From Paraburkholderia fynbosensis (GTDB lineage Bacteria; Pseudomonadota; Gammaproteobacteria; Burkholderiales; Burkholderiaceae): a DNA stretch of 64,000 nt. Location: NCBI RefSeq assembly GCF_902859935.1, contig NZ_CADIKI010000011.1, positions 186,001 to 250,000 of the forward strand, in the 5' to 3' direction. The notes beneath the pieces are model-generated. The model had not been told where the DNA came from. It saw only the letters and a program-made list of their open reading frames with translations, and made no database searches. This document shows positions 17,750 through 27,280 of the stretch, piece after piece. The position numbers were made by a program, and so were the translations under genes. Every line of letters begins with the position of its first letter. Within the stretch, counting starts at the first letter, position 1.

Positions 17750-18350
17750 TGCGGGGAAACGTTGACCTTGTTGTGACGCAACAGCGGGTAACCGAACCGC
17801 TTCCTAGCCTTGTCGATTTGTTTAAACACAAATCAGAAACATAGCGGACAGGTAGATGCCTGAAGGAGGGGCGCACGAGCGTTGGGTCCCCTTCGAATTT
17901 ATGCAAGCTGCCTGTTGATTCACGGACCCGGCTTTGCGCCCTTTGGGGCATTCGTTCCTTTCGTGCGATTTCTGGCGGGGTCCGGGTTCTGTCCTTCATC
18001 TGCAACACTCCTGCTTCTCACGCAGCTTCGATCGTGTTGCATCGACCGGTTGAATCCGCAAGCTTGAGCCGACGTTCGAGCATCCTCGCGAGAGCGCGGA
18101 TCAATGGCCGTAATAGGCCCACGTTAAGCGGTCATTGACTTGCCCGATCTCGCGTTAGCCGCTCCTCGCGCACCTTCAGCAGCGGGACCGGCGCCATTCG
18201 CGCTCAGCACTTCCCTTGCGATCGGGCTTTCTCCGCGGCCGATTGTCGTCCAGAATGAATATTCAGTGCGCGAAGCGGCAGCTCAGGCGTATCCGTGTTG
18301 CCCGGCCATGCAGAGGTTGGACGCCGTCCTTGACAAAGCGGGGGAGGGCC
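17750..18350. other. intergenic region, no supported gene
   Basis: About 600 bp. Notable features are a 7-bp inverted repeat GATTTGT-N6-ACAAATC at 17815-17834 and a stretch near 18037-18056 that resembles sequence seen at insertion-sequence ends, which I could not confirm. Short frames (for example 18140-18358) lack support. Confidence 0.4.
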
Positions 18351-19670
18351 ATGCTTGACGATTCGCTCCCGGACCGAATCAGGCCAGTCACTGTCCGTCA
18401 TCGCTGGACGATTCTGGTCGCGAGCACGGGCGGCGCGCTCGAAGTCTTCGACTTCGTGATCTACGGGTTTTTTGCCCAAAATATCGGCGCCGAGTTCTTT
18501 CCGCGACAAATGGGCGTATCGGGGCAGACGCTGTCGTTCACGGTGCTGGCGGCAGGCTACCTGTCGAGGCCTCTCGGAGGCATCGTCCTCGGTCATTTTG
18601 GCGACAGGTATGGCCGGCGCATGGTGTTCATATCGTCGGCGATGATCGCGGCCGTTTCCACGCTCCTGATTGGAATGCTTCCTTCATACGCCTTCTGGGG
18701 CGTGACTGCCTCGGTCCTTCTTTTAACGTTACGGCTCGTTCAGGGCTTGTGTCTGGGCGGCGAACTGCCCGGCGCTGTCATCTATGCCGTAGAGACCACG
18801 CGCATGAGGCGAGGGTTCGTCTGCGGCATCGTCTTTGTTGCGGTCAATCTTGCGTTGCTGTTGGCCACGACCGTCAACATGGTGGTGCAAAGCACGCTCA
18901 CCAGCGAGCGGATCAGCGCATCGGGATGGCGCATCGGCTTCCTTATTGGCGGCATGGTGGGCCTGTTGAGCTTCGCGTTGCGCCGTACGCTCGCAGAAAC
19001 CGATGAGTACGCGCAGGCCATCGGCGCTCGGCACCGTGAACCGCTGGCCGTGCTGTTTCGCAGCCATCTCAAGCCAGTCGTCACGGGTGTTGCCGCGTGC
19101 TCGCTGGTGGGTGCATCGAGTGGCATGTTCATCGGGTTCATGCCAAGTTATCTGCAAGGACTTCACTACGAAGCTCGGGAAATTGCGAGCGCGCAGACCT
19201 TTTATCTGATTGCCGTTGCGGCTTGCATTCTCGTCACGTCCTATGCTGGCGACCTGTTGCCGCGACACTACGTGTTCAGGGCGGGGACCGTCCTGTCGGC
19301 TCTATTCACGCCGATCTTCTTCATGGCGGCCGCCCGTTATCACGTAGACCTGACTGCCTGGTTCTTGCTTGCCGGCGCGGTGGCTTCACTGGCAAACGGG
19401 GTCTACGCGTGCGCAATCGCCGAAATGTTTCCCGTCGACGTCAGATTTAGCGGCCTCGCGACGGCCATGAACCTCGGGCTGGCTGCCTCGCTCGGCCTCA
19501 CTCCTCTCGCCGCTCATATCGCCGCCGCACATGCTCACTGGAGTCCCGCGCTGCCGCTTGTCGCGTGTGCCGCATTCGCATTCGCCGCGTCCTTCGGAAT
19601 GCGTAGCCTGCCGCGGCGAGGTGACGCCGAGGAGGCAAGCAGGCGCTCTCACCGCAAGGAGCGCGCATGA
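18351..19670 (+). CDS. MFS transporter, metabolite:H+ symporter (MHS) family
   Basis: 439 residues from ATG 18351, preceded by a strong GGGGGAGGG; the frame extends upstream to 18216 without need. Twelve membrane segments with MHS marks: EVFDFVIYGFFAQNIGAEFFP in helix 1, GHFGDRYGRRMVF in the 2-3 loop and RLVQGLCLGGELPGAVIYAVE in helix 4. Relatives carry organic acids, citrate or betaines with protons across the inner membrane. The stop overlaps the next start (ATGA at 19667), coupling transporter and regulator synthesis. Confidence 0.9.
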   Translation: MLDDSLPDRIRPVTVRHRWTILVASTGGALEVFDFVIYGFFAQNIGAEFFPRQMGVSGQTLSFTVLAAGYLSRPLGGIVLGHFGDRYGRRMVFISSAMIAAVSTLLIGMLPSYAFWGVTASVLLLTLRLVQGLCLGGELPGAVIYAVETTRMRRGFVCGIVFVAVNLALLLATTVNMVVQSTLTSERISASGWRIGFLIGGMVGLLSFALRRTLAETDEYAQAIGARHREPLAVLFRSHLKPVVTGVAACSLVGASSGMFIGFMPSYLQGLHYEAREIASAQTFYLIAVAACILVTSYAGDLLPRHYVFRAGTVLSALFTPIFFMAAARYHVDLTAWFLLAGAVASLANGVYACAIAEMFPVDVRFSGLATAMNLGLAASLGLTPLAAHIAAAHAHWSPALPLVACAAFAFAASFGMRSLPRRGDAEEASRRSHRKERA

Positions 19671-21427
19671 GTTCGCAAGAGGGTATCAGGATGACTGACG
19701 TGGAGCTTGACGTCCAGCGCTACGAATTGCGTCGCGGCGGCGAGATGGTGCGACTCGAGCGGCTGCCAATGGAACTGCTGATGCTGATGGCGTCGCGTCA
19801 CGGGCAACTGGTCACCCGTGCCGACATTGTGAGGGCACTCTGGGGCACGAACACGTATCGCGAAACCGACAACAGCATCAATACAGCGATCCGTAAGATC
19901 CGCGTCGCGCTGGGCGAGGACCCCGAGAGTCCCAGGTACCTCATGACTGTCAAAGGCAAGGGCTATCGGCTCGACGGCATCCGGCTTCCGGACCGTGAGG
20001 CGCCGACCGGTTCTGCGCCGGCCGTTCGCGTGCTCGTACTGCCGTTCGAGAACAAGACGGACGATGCCAGCCTCGACGGTTTCTGTTCCGCCGTCGCGGA
20101 CGAGACTTCGGCCAACATCGGCATTCTCTACCCGGAACAGATCCTGGTCATCGCCAGGACGACCGCTGCATGCTATCGGCGGTCCGCAAAGAGTATCTCC
20201 GAGATCGCGCATGAGTTGACCGTCGATTACGTGCTCGAAGGCGCGCTGACGCGTGAGGGCGCAAGAATCCGCATTCTGGCGCAACTGATACGTTCTTTCG
20301 ATCAGGTCCAGATATGGAGCCGCGCTCATGAACCGATCGCAAAAGGTGCGCTTGATATTCAAAAGGAAGTGGGCGCCGCGTTGGCCCAGGAGGTCTCGCC
20401 AGCGCTCGCGGAGCAACAGCAGCACAGGCTGGCGAGGCGCTTGCCCGTCGATCCTTCGGCGCACGACGCTTACCTGCGTGGGCGCTACTACTGGACCCGG
20501 CGAGTTCACTTCGACGCGGGGTTTGCCGCCCACCACGGATTGAGCGACGAAGACTTCATTCGCGCGCACGGCTATTTTGAAACCGCCGTCGACCTCGACC
20601 CAACCTACGCGCTCGGCTATGTCGGCCTGTCGAACATTTTCGGCTCGACCGCGACACACGGATTCTATGCGCCGTCGCAAGGCTATCCCAAGGCGCGCGA
20701 GGCTGCGCTGCGAGCACTTGAACTCGACCCGAACCTGCCCGAAGCCCATCAGGCACTCGCCGGCGTGCACTACTTCTACGACTGGGACTGGCGCCGGGCC
20801 GAGGAGGAATTTCTTGAGGCATTACGGCTCAATCCGAGCCACGCCGAAACGAGCCGCCTGTACGCAAGGCTTCTAACCGTGGTCGGACGAGAAGCGGAAG
20901 GACGGGCGCAGTTCGAGCTTGCCGAAAGGGTCGACCCGCTCGGCTTCGAAGGCTCGCGCCTGCTCGGTCTGGTACAGTCGGGCAGGTATGACGACGTCAT
21001 CGGCGAATATATCAAGGCTGGACATGGCAACCGCTCGCCGCTGATTTATCAGCTGCTGGCAATCGCCTTCGAGGTTCGCGGCCAGTACGAAGAAGCGATC
21101 GAAGCCACGATCGATGCGCTCACGCGCTGCAACGAATTCACACGGGCATCGACGATTCGAAGCGTGTGGGATTCGGGCGGTTATGCGAAGGTCCTGCAAT
21201 GGTATTTGCAGGACCTGATGTCGCGGCGTCAGCGGAGCTATACGTCCCCGTTCCTGTTCGCCGAGATTTACGCGAGGCTCGGCCAGCAGGACGAGATGTT
21301 CCATTGGCTCGGTGCGGCACTTGCCGAGCATTCGCCGCGCCTGTGTGAACTCCGCACGAACGCATGGTTCCATCGCTATCGATCGATGGGACGGTTCAGA
21401 GAGGTGGAAAGGCGTATCGGCTATTAG
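19667..21427 (+). CDS. winged-helix (OmpR/CadC-type) regulator with TolB-like and TPR domains
   Basis: 586 residues. Residues about 10-105 form a Trans_reg_C winged helix (LPMELLMLMASRHGQLVTRADIVRALWG ... NTAIRKIRVALGEDPESPRYLMTVKGKGYRL). Residues about 118-245 resemble the TolB N-terminal-like module (VRVLVLPFENKTDDASLDGFCSAVADETSANI ... DYVLEGALTREGARIRILAQLI). Residues about 285-580 carry TPR-like helical repeats (AHGYFETAVDLDPTYALGYVGLSNIF, AREAALRALELDPNLPEAHQALAGVHYFY). There is no membrane segment, unlike CadC, so it acts in the cytosol. Translational overlap with the MHS transporter suggests it senses uptake or the substrate and controls that operon. Confidence 0.88.
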   Translation: MSSQEGIRMTDVELDVQRYELRRGGEMVRLERLPMELLMLMASRHGQLVTRADIVRALWGTNTYRETDNSINTAIRKIRVALGEDPESPRYLMTVKGKGYRLDGIRLPDREAPTGSAPAVRVLVLPFENKTDDASLDGFCSAVADETSANIGILYPEQILVIARTTAACYRRSAKSISEIAHELTVDYVLEGALTREGARIRILAQLIRSFDQVQIWSRAHEPIAKGALDIQKEVGAALAQEVSPALAEQQQHRLARRLPVDPSAHDAYLRGRYYWTRRVHFDAGFAAHHGLSDEDFIRAHGYFETAVDLDPTYALGYVGLSNIFGSTATHGFYAPSQGYPKAREAALRALELDPNLPEAHQALAGVHYFYDWDWRRAEEEFLEALRLNPSHAETSRLYARLLTVVGREAEGRAQFELAERVDPLGFEGSRLLGLVQSGRYDDVIGEYIKAGHGNRSPLIYQLLAIAFEVRGQYEEAIEATIDALTRCNEFTRASTIRSVWDSGGYAKVLQWYLQDLMSRRQRSYTSPFLFAEIYARLGQQDEMFHWLGAALAEHSPRLCELRTNAWFHRYRSMGRFREVERRIGY

Positions 21428-21961
21428 GATGGCTACGCATGCCACCGGCGGACGACCCGTCCGCCGCACTGGGCCAAGGGCGACGTTCCGGTGACGCGTT
21501 TTCCCGACCGCCGTATGCAAGAGGCCGGCCTGATCCTTGAAGCGTTCGGTTCTGGAGGCCCTCGATCATGCCCGCCTTCCCGAAAGGAGGGCAGTGTCCA
21601 ATTCATCTCGGCCAATTTCGGCCGCTCGCCTGCGCTGTGCGCGCGGACGTCCAAGCGTCTTCATGCACTGGTCAACGGACGTCGGCTCAGCGTCGTGCCG
21701 ATCGCGTCATCGTTACCTCACAGACCGGGTCTTTTTATCGCGCCGGATTGGGAACTGAACCTGTTCTTTTGAGCCCGATTTCCCTGTTGCCCGCACGAGT
21801 TAACGATTTCTTCAGATGCCGTCGATGGCTCTGTTCGCGGTCCCGTCGCAGCATGGCCATAGCGATGCCGGCACGAGGCCTCCTACGCGGACGAGCAGCC
21901 GTCCGGGACCGCCTTCGAGGCCAGTCATGCTCTGACCGTGCAGTTCACTTTGCAGGAGTAA
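21428..21961. other. intergenic region, no supported gene
   Basis: About 530 bp between the TPR regulator and the small secreted protein. Several overlapping frames of 60-200 codons are open on both strands, as expected at this GC content, but none shows a domain, signal peptide or ribosome site. Confidence 0.4.
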
Positions 21962-22219
21962 ATGGACATGAAGACAATCCGAATTGCTGCCGCTTGCGCG
22001 CTTGTCGCCCTCGTCCCGGCGCAGTCGTGGGCGCAGGACAAGACGGCAACGTCGCAGGCCGAACCGGCTGCCCAGGACGTCGGAGGCGTTGCAGATACGC
22101 CGAAAGGGGAGGCGGGGCACTCCATGGCTTCTACGCGGCAATCTGCCGAGGTGTCCGGCCATTGGCCGCAAGCCGCAGACCAAAGCCGTGTGTCCAGTAA
22201 CCTGTTCAGTCACCATTGA
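21962..22219 (+). CDS. small secreted protein (hypothetical)
   Basis: 85 residues (or 83 from the second ATG at 21968). AGGAG lies just upstream. A typical signal peptide, MKTIRIAAACALVALVPAQSWA, is followed by a polar, low-complexity mature part rich in Gln, Ala, Ser and Glu with no cysteine. No family recognised. Same direction as the next secreted protein but separated by about 150 bp. Confidence 0.55.
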   Translation: MDMKTIRIAAACALVALVPAQSWAQDKTATSQAEPAAQDVGGVADTPKGEAGHSMASTRQSAEVSGHWPQAADQSRVSSNLFSHH

Positions 22220-22371
22220 ACATCGCCTTCGTGCTTGCGATGCGAACTTGAGACAGCACTCCCGTGCTCGCTCTGAACATCGGCACGGCGCACGGCCGCC
22301 TCATCCCGCGAGGCAATGGGCCCCCGCGCGCCGTGATGTTTCGGTCTGGTTTGGATGACAGGGAGGTTATC

Positions 22372-22986
22372 GTGAAGATCAAACGAGTCAGCATTTGGTC
22401 AGCAACCGCAGTGGCACTCCTCTTACTCGGCGGCGCCGCGCAGGCTGAGGGTCCCGGTGGACACGACGGACGCGACGGACACGGCGGCTCACACGGCCTT
22501 TGCTCGAACGCTACGCTCAAAGGACCGTATGCATTTACCGGTCACGGAGAAATCATCGGATTGATAGGACCGAACAATAAGGTTTCTCCGTATGCGTCCA
22601 CGTCGATTCTTGATGACGTCGCCCTCGTGACGTTCGATGGCACAGGCGGCTTTACGCGCACCGACTTCGGCATGATCGGTGGGCTGCCGAAAGGCGGCCT
22701 GACGACCTTCAATCCGAACCAGAACGGAACATACACGGTCAACTCCGATTGCACCGGCACGATGAAAATCGTCTATACCGCTGGCGGAGCGGTGCCGGCG
22801 GGAGTCGAAACTGACCTGAACATGGTCGTCGCTGCGGACGGGACGCTCGTGGAATCCGTGGTCTACAGGGCGGTCACCGTCTCTGGCGCGAGCGGGGACG
22901 GCTCGGTAACGTGCCCGCAGTTTTGCGAGCAGGCTGTACAAGAAAGTTTCGAGGGGAAGAAGATCGTTGTCTACGGCTTCCGCTAA
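22372..22986 (+). CDS. secreted protein with His/Gly/Asp-rich N terminus
   Basis: 204 residues from GTG 22372, chosen because GGGAGG stands five bases upstream and the signal peptide (MKIKRVSIWSATAVALLLLGGAAQA) begins there. The mature protein opens with a metal-binding-like EGPGGHDGRDGHGGSHG stretch, then a beta-rich region (GPYAFTGHGEIIGLIGPNN, VTFDGTGGFTRTDFGMIGG, NQNGTYTVNSDCTGTMKIVYT). Four cysteines could form two disulfides. Periplasmic or surface location expected; function unknown. Confidence 0.65.
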   Translation: MKIKRVSIWSATAVALLLLGGAAQAEGPGGHDGRDGHGGSHGLCSNATLKGPYAFTGHGEIIGLIGPNNKVSPYASTSILDDVALVTFDGTGGFTRTDFGMIGGLPKGGLTTFNPNQNGTYTVNSDCTGTMKIVYTAGGAVPAGVETDLNMVVAADGTLVESVVYRAVTVSGASGDGSVTCPQFCEQAVQESFEGKKIVVYGFR

Positions 22987-23249
22987 TCGGGTTCCACGGG
23001 CTCACGCTCGCTGAGTCGCTGCCATGAGCGGCGCTGAGCCCGACGTTGGGCGCAGATTTTCGGTCCTCTACTTCCCGCACCGTCTGCGTGGGCCATAGGC
23101 TCACTTTCCCGACCTGTCGCAATACGGACTGAGGTTGACCCGGTTCGACGGATAGATTTGCAGTTGAGTTTAATGCGGTGTGGCACCTCCAGATAAGCTT
23201 GAATCGCGGGTTGTCCACGGCCGGGCGGCGGGTCGCCTGTCACGACCAC

Positions 23250-23490
23250 GACGCTGGAGATCAGGCGCACGTCGGCCGCCCGCGCGTGGCCGTGTGGCGC
23301 GCGGCCAGCGCCGCCGGCTCGCCCCACACAAACCCGCCATACGCATGTGGCGCACCACCCGCTTGGGCCCCACGTGTACGCCTTCGCGCGCGAGCTGCGC
23401 ATGGATAGCGGTGCCCCATACGTGCCGCGCGAGCTCGCATGTAGCGTGCGGATGCGCGAGAGCAGTTGCGCATCGCTACGTGTGTGCATC
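23250..23490 (-). pseudogene. IS3-family transposase orfB fragment, frameshifted
   Basis: Reading leftward, DAQLLSRIRTLHASSRGTYGAP is the start of an IS3 OrfB; a one-base shift then gives IHAQLAREGVHVGPKRVVRHMRMAGLCGASRRR and RRAPDLQRR, the next OrfB segment. Only the N-terminal HTH_21-like region remains; the DDE catalytic domain is missing. This is an old, truncated insertion lying just upstream of the LysR gene. Confidence 0.75.
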
Positions 23491-23609
23491 GCTATATCTA
23501 GAGACGACGGTTGTACGGCGTGAGTCTCCGAGGACCCTCGCAACCCATCAGCCGACGTCGTTGGGCTATCCTGTTGCTCTACTACAACCAGGATAATCCG
23601 CCGCGCGCC

Positions 23610-24509
23610 ATGGCTCTCACTCCGTTGCCTCCACTCGCATGTCTTCAAGCATTCGAAGCTAGCGCCCGTTATCTCAGCTTCACTCGCGCGGGTCAGGAAC
23701 TGCACCTGTCCACCAGTGCCGTGAGTCGGCAGATATCTCAGCTCGAAGAATTTCTCGGGCGCCGACTATTCGTGCGGGAGCACAACGCCCTAAGGCTCAC
23801 ACCAGCAGGGGAAACCTATGCGGTGGATGTTCGGCGCATGTTGGAGCTGTGCACTAGCGTGACGTCGAGTCTGATGGCTCGCGTCGTCAAATCTCGCCTC
23901 ACGGTGTCCTGCACGGCCGGAATCTCGGTGTTCTGGCTTGCGCCCAGAATCGGCTCGTTTATCGACGGGAATCCCGATGTGGACCTGCGCATCATTGTGC
24001 GGGACCACTTTGGAGCCGTCTCGCCTGCCGAGTACGACGTCGGCATTTTCTATCTGCGCAACCCTGAGGTTCATGGAACGCATACGCGCAAGCTCTTCGA
24101 CGAAGAGGTCTTTCCGGTTTGTTCACCGACCTATCTTGAAGGGCGCAAGCTGAAGCCAGTGGAACTACTATCCTGCACGCTGCTTGTTCTTGAGGACGCG
24201 GAACGTAGCTGGATGTCCTGGCACACCTGGTTCGAACAGGCGGGGCTTGAACGACCAGCGCTCAATCAAACCATCATTGTCAACAGCTACCCACTCATTG
24301 TGCAGCTCGCGACGCATGGCAAGGGCGTCGCGCTCGGTTGGAACCGGGTTATCGACCCGCTCCTCGAGCACGGCGCGCTCGTCAGGGCATCGGACTCTCA
24401 CGCCTCAATGGGCGGCTCATACTTTGTCACCTGGCCATCAGAGCGTGCGGAAACACCCGCCGCCCGTCGGTTTCGCGAGTGGGTAGTCAGCCAGACCCCC
24501 GCTTCCTGA
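23610..24509 (+). CDS. LysR-family transcriptional regulator (GcvA-like)
   Basis: 299 residues from ATG 23610 (MALTPLPPLACLQAFEASARYLSFTRAGQELHLS), the normal LysR beginning; the upstream extension from 23511 lies partly in non-coding sequence. Helix-turn-helix at about 20-65 (AGQELHLSTSAVSRQISQLEEFLGRRLFVR), effector domain about 95-295 with IIVRDHFGAVSPAEYDVGIFYL and a GcvA-like C terminus. It precedes the MHS transporter and the hydroxyproline-type enzymes on the same strand by about 150 bp and is the likely activator of that cluster. No LysR T-N11-A box was assigned with confidence. Confidence 0.9.
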   Translation: MALTPLPPLACLQAFEASARYLSFTRAGQELHLSTSAVSRQISQLEEFLGRRLFVREHNALRLTPAGETYAVDVRRMLELCTSVTSSLMARVVKSRLTVSCTAGISVFWLAPRIGSFIDGNPDVDLRIIVRDHFGAVSPAEYDVGIFYLRNPEVHGTHTRKLFDEEVFPVCSPTYLEGRKLKPVELLSCTLLVLEDAERSWMSWHTWFEQAGLERPALNQTIIVNSYPLIVQLATHGKGVALGWNRVIDPLLEHGALVRASDSHASMGGSYFVTWPSERAETPAARRFREWVVSQTPAS

Positions 24510-24661
24510 CGTCCCCGGTTGCAAGCCTCTGGACGCGGTTGCGTTTTCTGCAAGCGCGTTTGCGAATTTAGCGTTATGCGGTCGTCACGCCAAAAATTAC
24601 ATTGATTGCGTGACGAATCGCGAACGCTCGCCTCGCAAAGCGACAATCCAGAGAGGTCTAA

Positions 24662-25957
24662 ATGGCAACGAGTGCATCAAACGGCATACTGATGGGCGAG
24701 CCGCCCACAAGGACGGTGACGCGCCGGAAGGCGATTTTTGCCACTGTCATTGGCAGCGGTCTGGAATGGTTCGACTTTTCCGGGTACGCGTTCTTCGCAG
24801 CGACCATCGGTAAGCTATTTTTCCCCGCAGGCAACGAGACAACGTCGCTGCTGCTATCGCTGGCAACTTTTGGCGTTGGTTTCGTGATGCGACCGCTCGG
24901 CGGCATCGCGTTCGGCATCTACGGCGACAAGGTGGGTCGCAAGCGAGCGCTGTCGCTCGCCATGCTGATCATGGCGCTCGGCTCGGGCATCATCGCTTTC
25001 GCCCCTACGTACCAATCTATCGGCATCGCCGCGCCGTGTCTTATCGTCATCGCGCGATTGCTGCAGGGGCTGTCCGCTGGCGGTGAAATGGGCGGCGCTA
25101 CCGCGTTCCTTACCGAGCATGCTCCAGCTAAACGTCGTGCTTTCTATTCGAGCTGGATTCAGACGAGTATCGGTTTCGCCGTGGTCATCGGCAGCCTTAC
25201 CGGTACGCTCATCACGTCGAGCATGTCGGCTGATTCGCTGACCGCATGGGGATGGCGTATTCCGTTTTTCATCGGCATGCTGGTGGCCCCGGTTGGATAC
25301 TACATTCGGCTGAAAATCGAAGAAACGCCCGAGTTCGTTTCGGAGAAGCGCCACACCAACACGCCGCTGCGTGACGTCATTCGCGAGTATCCCCGCCAGG
25401 TGCTCTCCAGCCTGCTGATGGTCGTACTGTGGACCGTCTGCACGTACGTCATCCTGTTCTACATCCCGACTTATGTTGTGAAGTATCTGCACATGACCCA
25501 GCGTGAGGGCTTCACGTCGGGCGTCGTCAGCGGTGTCGTGCTGATGGTCATGGCGCCCGTGTTCGGGGCACTGTCCGATAAGGTCGGCAAGCGGCGGGTC
25601 CTGTCGGTTGCTGCGCTCGTTATTCTGGTTGCCAGCTATCCACTGTTCTCTCATCTGATTAAATCGCCCGACTTTGCCACTCTGCTGACCTTCCAGGCGA
25701 TTTTCGGCGTGCTGATTGCGGCATACACCGGCCCGATTCTGGCTCTCTTCACGGAAATGTTCCCGAGCCGTGTCCGTGCAACCGGATTGTCTTTGGCCTA
25801 CAACGGCGCAGTGACCATCTTCGGTGGCTTTGCCGCTTTCATCATCACCTGGCTTACCCAACACACGGGCGACGCCGGGTCTGCGTCTTATTACATCATC
25901 TTCGCCGCGGTGGTTAGCCTGCTCGGCATCTTGCTGACAAAGCCATACCAGGCTTGA
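24662..25957 (+). CDS. MHS-family MFS transporter (proline/betaine-type)
   Basis: 431 residues, twelve membrane segments. Signatures of the ProP/KgtP branch: GSGLEWFDFSGYAFFAATIGKLFFP, RPLGGIAFGIYGDKVGRKRAL, RLLQGLSAGGEMGGATAFLTEHAP, and KIEETPEF in the central loop. A proton-coupled uptake system for an organic acid or imino acid. It is followed ten bases later by a prolidase-like amidohydrolase and then two enzymes of hydroxyproline breakdown, so hydroxyproline or a proline-containing peptide is a reasonable substrate; that is inference from context. GAGAGGTC lies upstream of the ATG. Confidence 0.92.
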   Translation: MATSASNGILMGEPPTRTVTRRKAIFATVIGSGLEWFDFSGYAFFAATIGKLFFPAGNETTSLLLSLATFGVGFVMRPLGGIAFGIYGDKVGRKRALSLAMLIMALGSGIIAFAPTYQSIGIAAPCLIVIARLLQGLSAGGEMGGATAFLTEHAPAKRRAFYSSWIQTSIGFAVVIGSLTGTLITSSMSADSLTAWGWRIPFFIGMLVAPVGYYIRLKIEETPEFVSEKRHTNTPLRDVIREYPRQVLSSLLMVVLWTVCTYVILFYIPTYVVKYLHMTQREGFTSGVVSGVVLMVMAPVFGALSDKVGKRRVLSVAALVILVASYPLFSHLIKSPDFATLLTFQAIFGVLIAAYTGPILALFTEMFPSRVRATGLSLAYNGAVTIFGGFAAFIITWLTQHTGDAGSASYYIIFAAVVSLLGILLTKPYQA

Positions 25958-25967
25958 GGAAATTCAC

Positions 25968-27227
25968 ATGAACATGTTGGTTATCGAAGGGGTGAACATT
26001 TTCGACCCCGCAACGAAGAAACGCCAGACGAACACCAATGTCTGCATCGCCGATGGGAGGATTGCGGCAATAGGACAGATACCGTCGTCGTTTGCCGATG
26101 CCCGCAGAATGAACCTTCCCGGGCGTACCGTCCTGCCGGGTTTCATCGACCTGCATGTCCACGTCGTCGCGTCGAATGCGAATCTGGGCGCTAATGCGAT
26201 GATGCCAAACTTCCTGGCGGCGCTTAAAACGTTGCCCATCCTGCGCGGAATGCTGAATCGCGGGTTCACCACCGTTCGTGATGCAGGCGGCGCTGACTTT
26301 GCAATGTGCGATGCTGTTAACAGCGGCGTGCTTTGGGGCCCGCGTATCCTGTCGTCGGGCAAGGCGTTATCGCAGACCGGTGGGCACGGCGACTTCCGTC
26401 AGCGCAATGACAAGCTTGACGATGCCTGCGGGTGCCTGGGACGTCAGGGAGCGATTGCCCGGGTGGTCGATGGTGTCGAGGCGATGCGCCTGGCAGTACG
26501 CGAAGAACTCCTCAAAGGTGCCTCCCAAATCAAGATAATGGCGTCGGGCGGAGTCGCTTCGCCCAACGACCCCATCACCAACACCCAGTATTCGGAAGAT
26601 GAAATCCGTGCCGCGGTTCAGGAAGCGGAGGCTGCCGGGACTTACGTGATGGCGCACGCCTACACCGCTCGTGCCGTCCGGCGCGCCGTCGAGTGCGGGG
26701 TGAAATGTATCGAGCACGGAAACCTCATCGACGAGGAGACTGCCCGTCTGCTCGCGGAGCGTGGCGTAGCGGTTGTGCCCACCATCGCCACTCTCGACCG
26801 TCTCATTGAACAAGGTCCCGCGCTTGGTTTCCCCGCTGAGTCGCTCGCAAAGATTGAGGGAGCACGCTCCGTCGGCCGGCAGGCACTTGCGCTGATGGCG
26901 CGCGAAGGCGTGAAGGTCGGCTTCGGCTCAGACATGCTGGGCGAGCTGCACGGCTTCCAGTCCGACGAGTTCGCGGTTCGGGCAGAAATCGTCGGTAACG
27001 TTGAGGCCATCCGGTCGGCTACGTGCGTCGCCGCCGAAATTACGGGTGAAGCAGGCGTGCGGGGAACGGTCGCCGTCGGAGCCGTGGCTGACCTCATCGT
27101 GGTCGACGGTGACCCGATTGAGGACATTTCCCTTCTGCTGGGGCAAGGCGAACACATTCCCGTGGTCATCAAGGCCGGAGTGTGCATGAAGGAAGCCGGC
27201 CGACTGCTCGAACCAATCGCAGAGTGA
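25968..27227 (+). CDS. amidohydrolase-family metallopeptidase, prolidase-like (Xaa-Pro dipeptidase type)
   Basis: 419 residues. All metal ligands of the amidohydrolase superfamily are visible: His 63 and His 65 (DLHVHV), a carboxylatable Lys 189 (IKIMASGGV), His 230 (MAHAYT), His 250 (IEHGN) and Asp 322 (GFGSD). The pattern IKIMASGGVASPNDPITNTQYSEDEIRAAVQEA is that of binuclear-zinc dipeptidases that hydrolyse Xaa-Pro and related carboxypeptide bonds. Cytoplasmic, without signal peptide. Preceded by a MHS transporter and followed by pyrroline-carboxylate reductase-like and T3LHyp dehydratase-like enzymes, so it probably frees proline or hydroxyproline from peptides. GAGGAAATT precedes the start. 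Confidence 0.88.
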   Translation: MNMLVIEGVNIFDPATKKRQTNTNVCIADGRIAAIGQIPSSFADARRMNLPGRTVLPGFIDLHVHVVASNANLGANAMMPNFLAALKTLPILRGMLNRGFTTVRDAGGADFAMCDAVNSGVLWGPRILSSGKALSQTGGHGDFRQRNDKLDDACGCLGRQGAIARVVDGVEAMRLAVREELLKGASQIKIMASGGVASPNDPITNTQYSEDEIRAAVQEAEAAGTYVMAHAYTARAVRRAVECGVKCIEHGNLIDEETARLLAERGVAVVPTIATLDRLIEQGPALGFPAESLAKIEGARSVGRQALALMAREGVKVGFGSDMLGELHGFQSDEFAVRAEIVGNVEAIRSATCVAAEITGEAGVRGTVAVGAVADLIVVDGDPIEDISLLLGQGEHIPVVIKAGVCMKEAGRLLEPIAE

Positions 27228-27280
27228 ACTGCTGGCGCGCGGCATCGGTCGCGCCCACCCCACCAAAGGCGAACCCGAAC

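Noticed and set aside
18037..18056. Sequence resembling an insertion-sequence end
   Set aside because: The similarity is from memory only, with no partner repeat or transposase fragment nearby, so it cannot be supported.
22983..23705. 240-codon minus-strand frame near the LysR gene
   Set aside because: Only the middle (about 23380-23490) matches an IS3 OrfB; the rest is accidental extension into LysR antisense and intergenic sequence.
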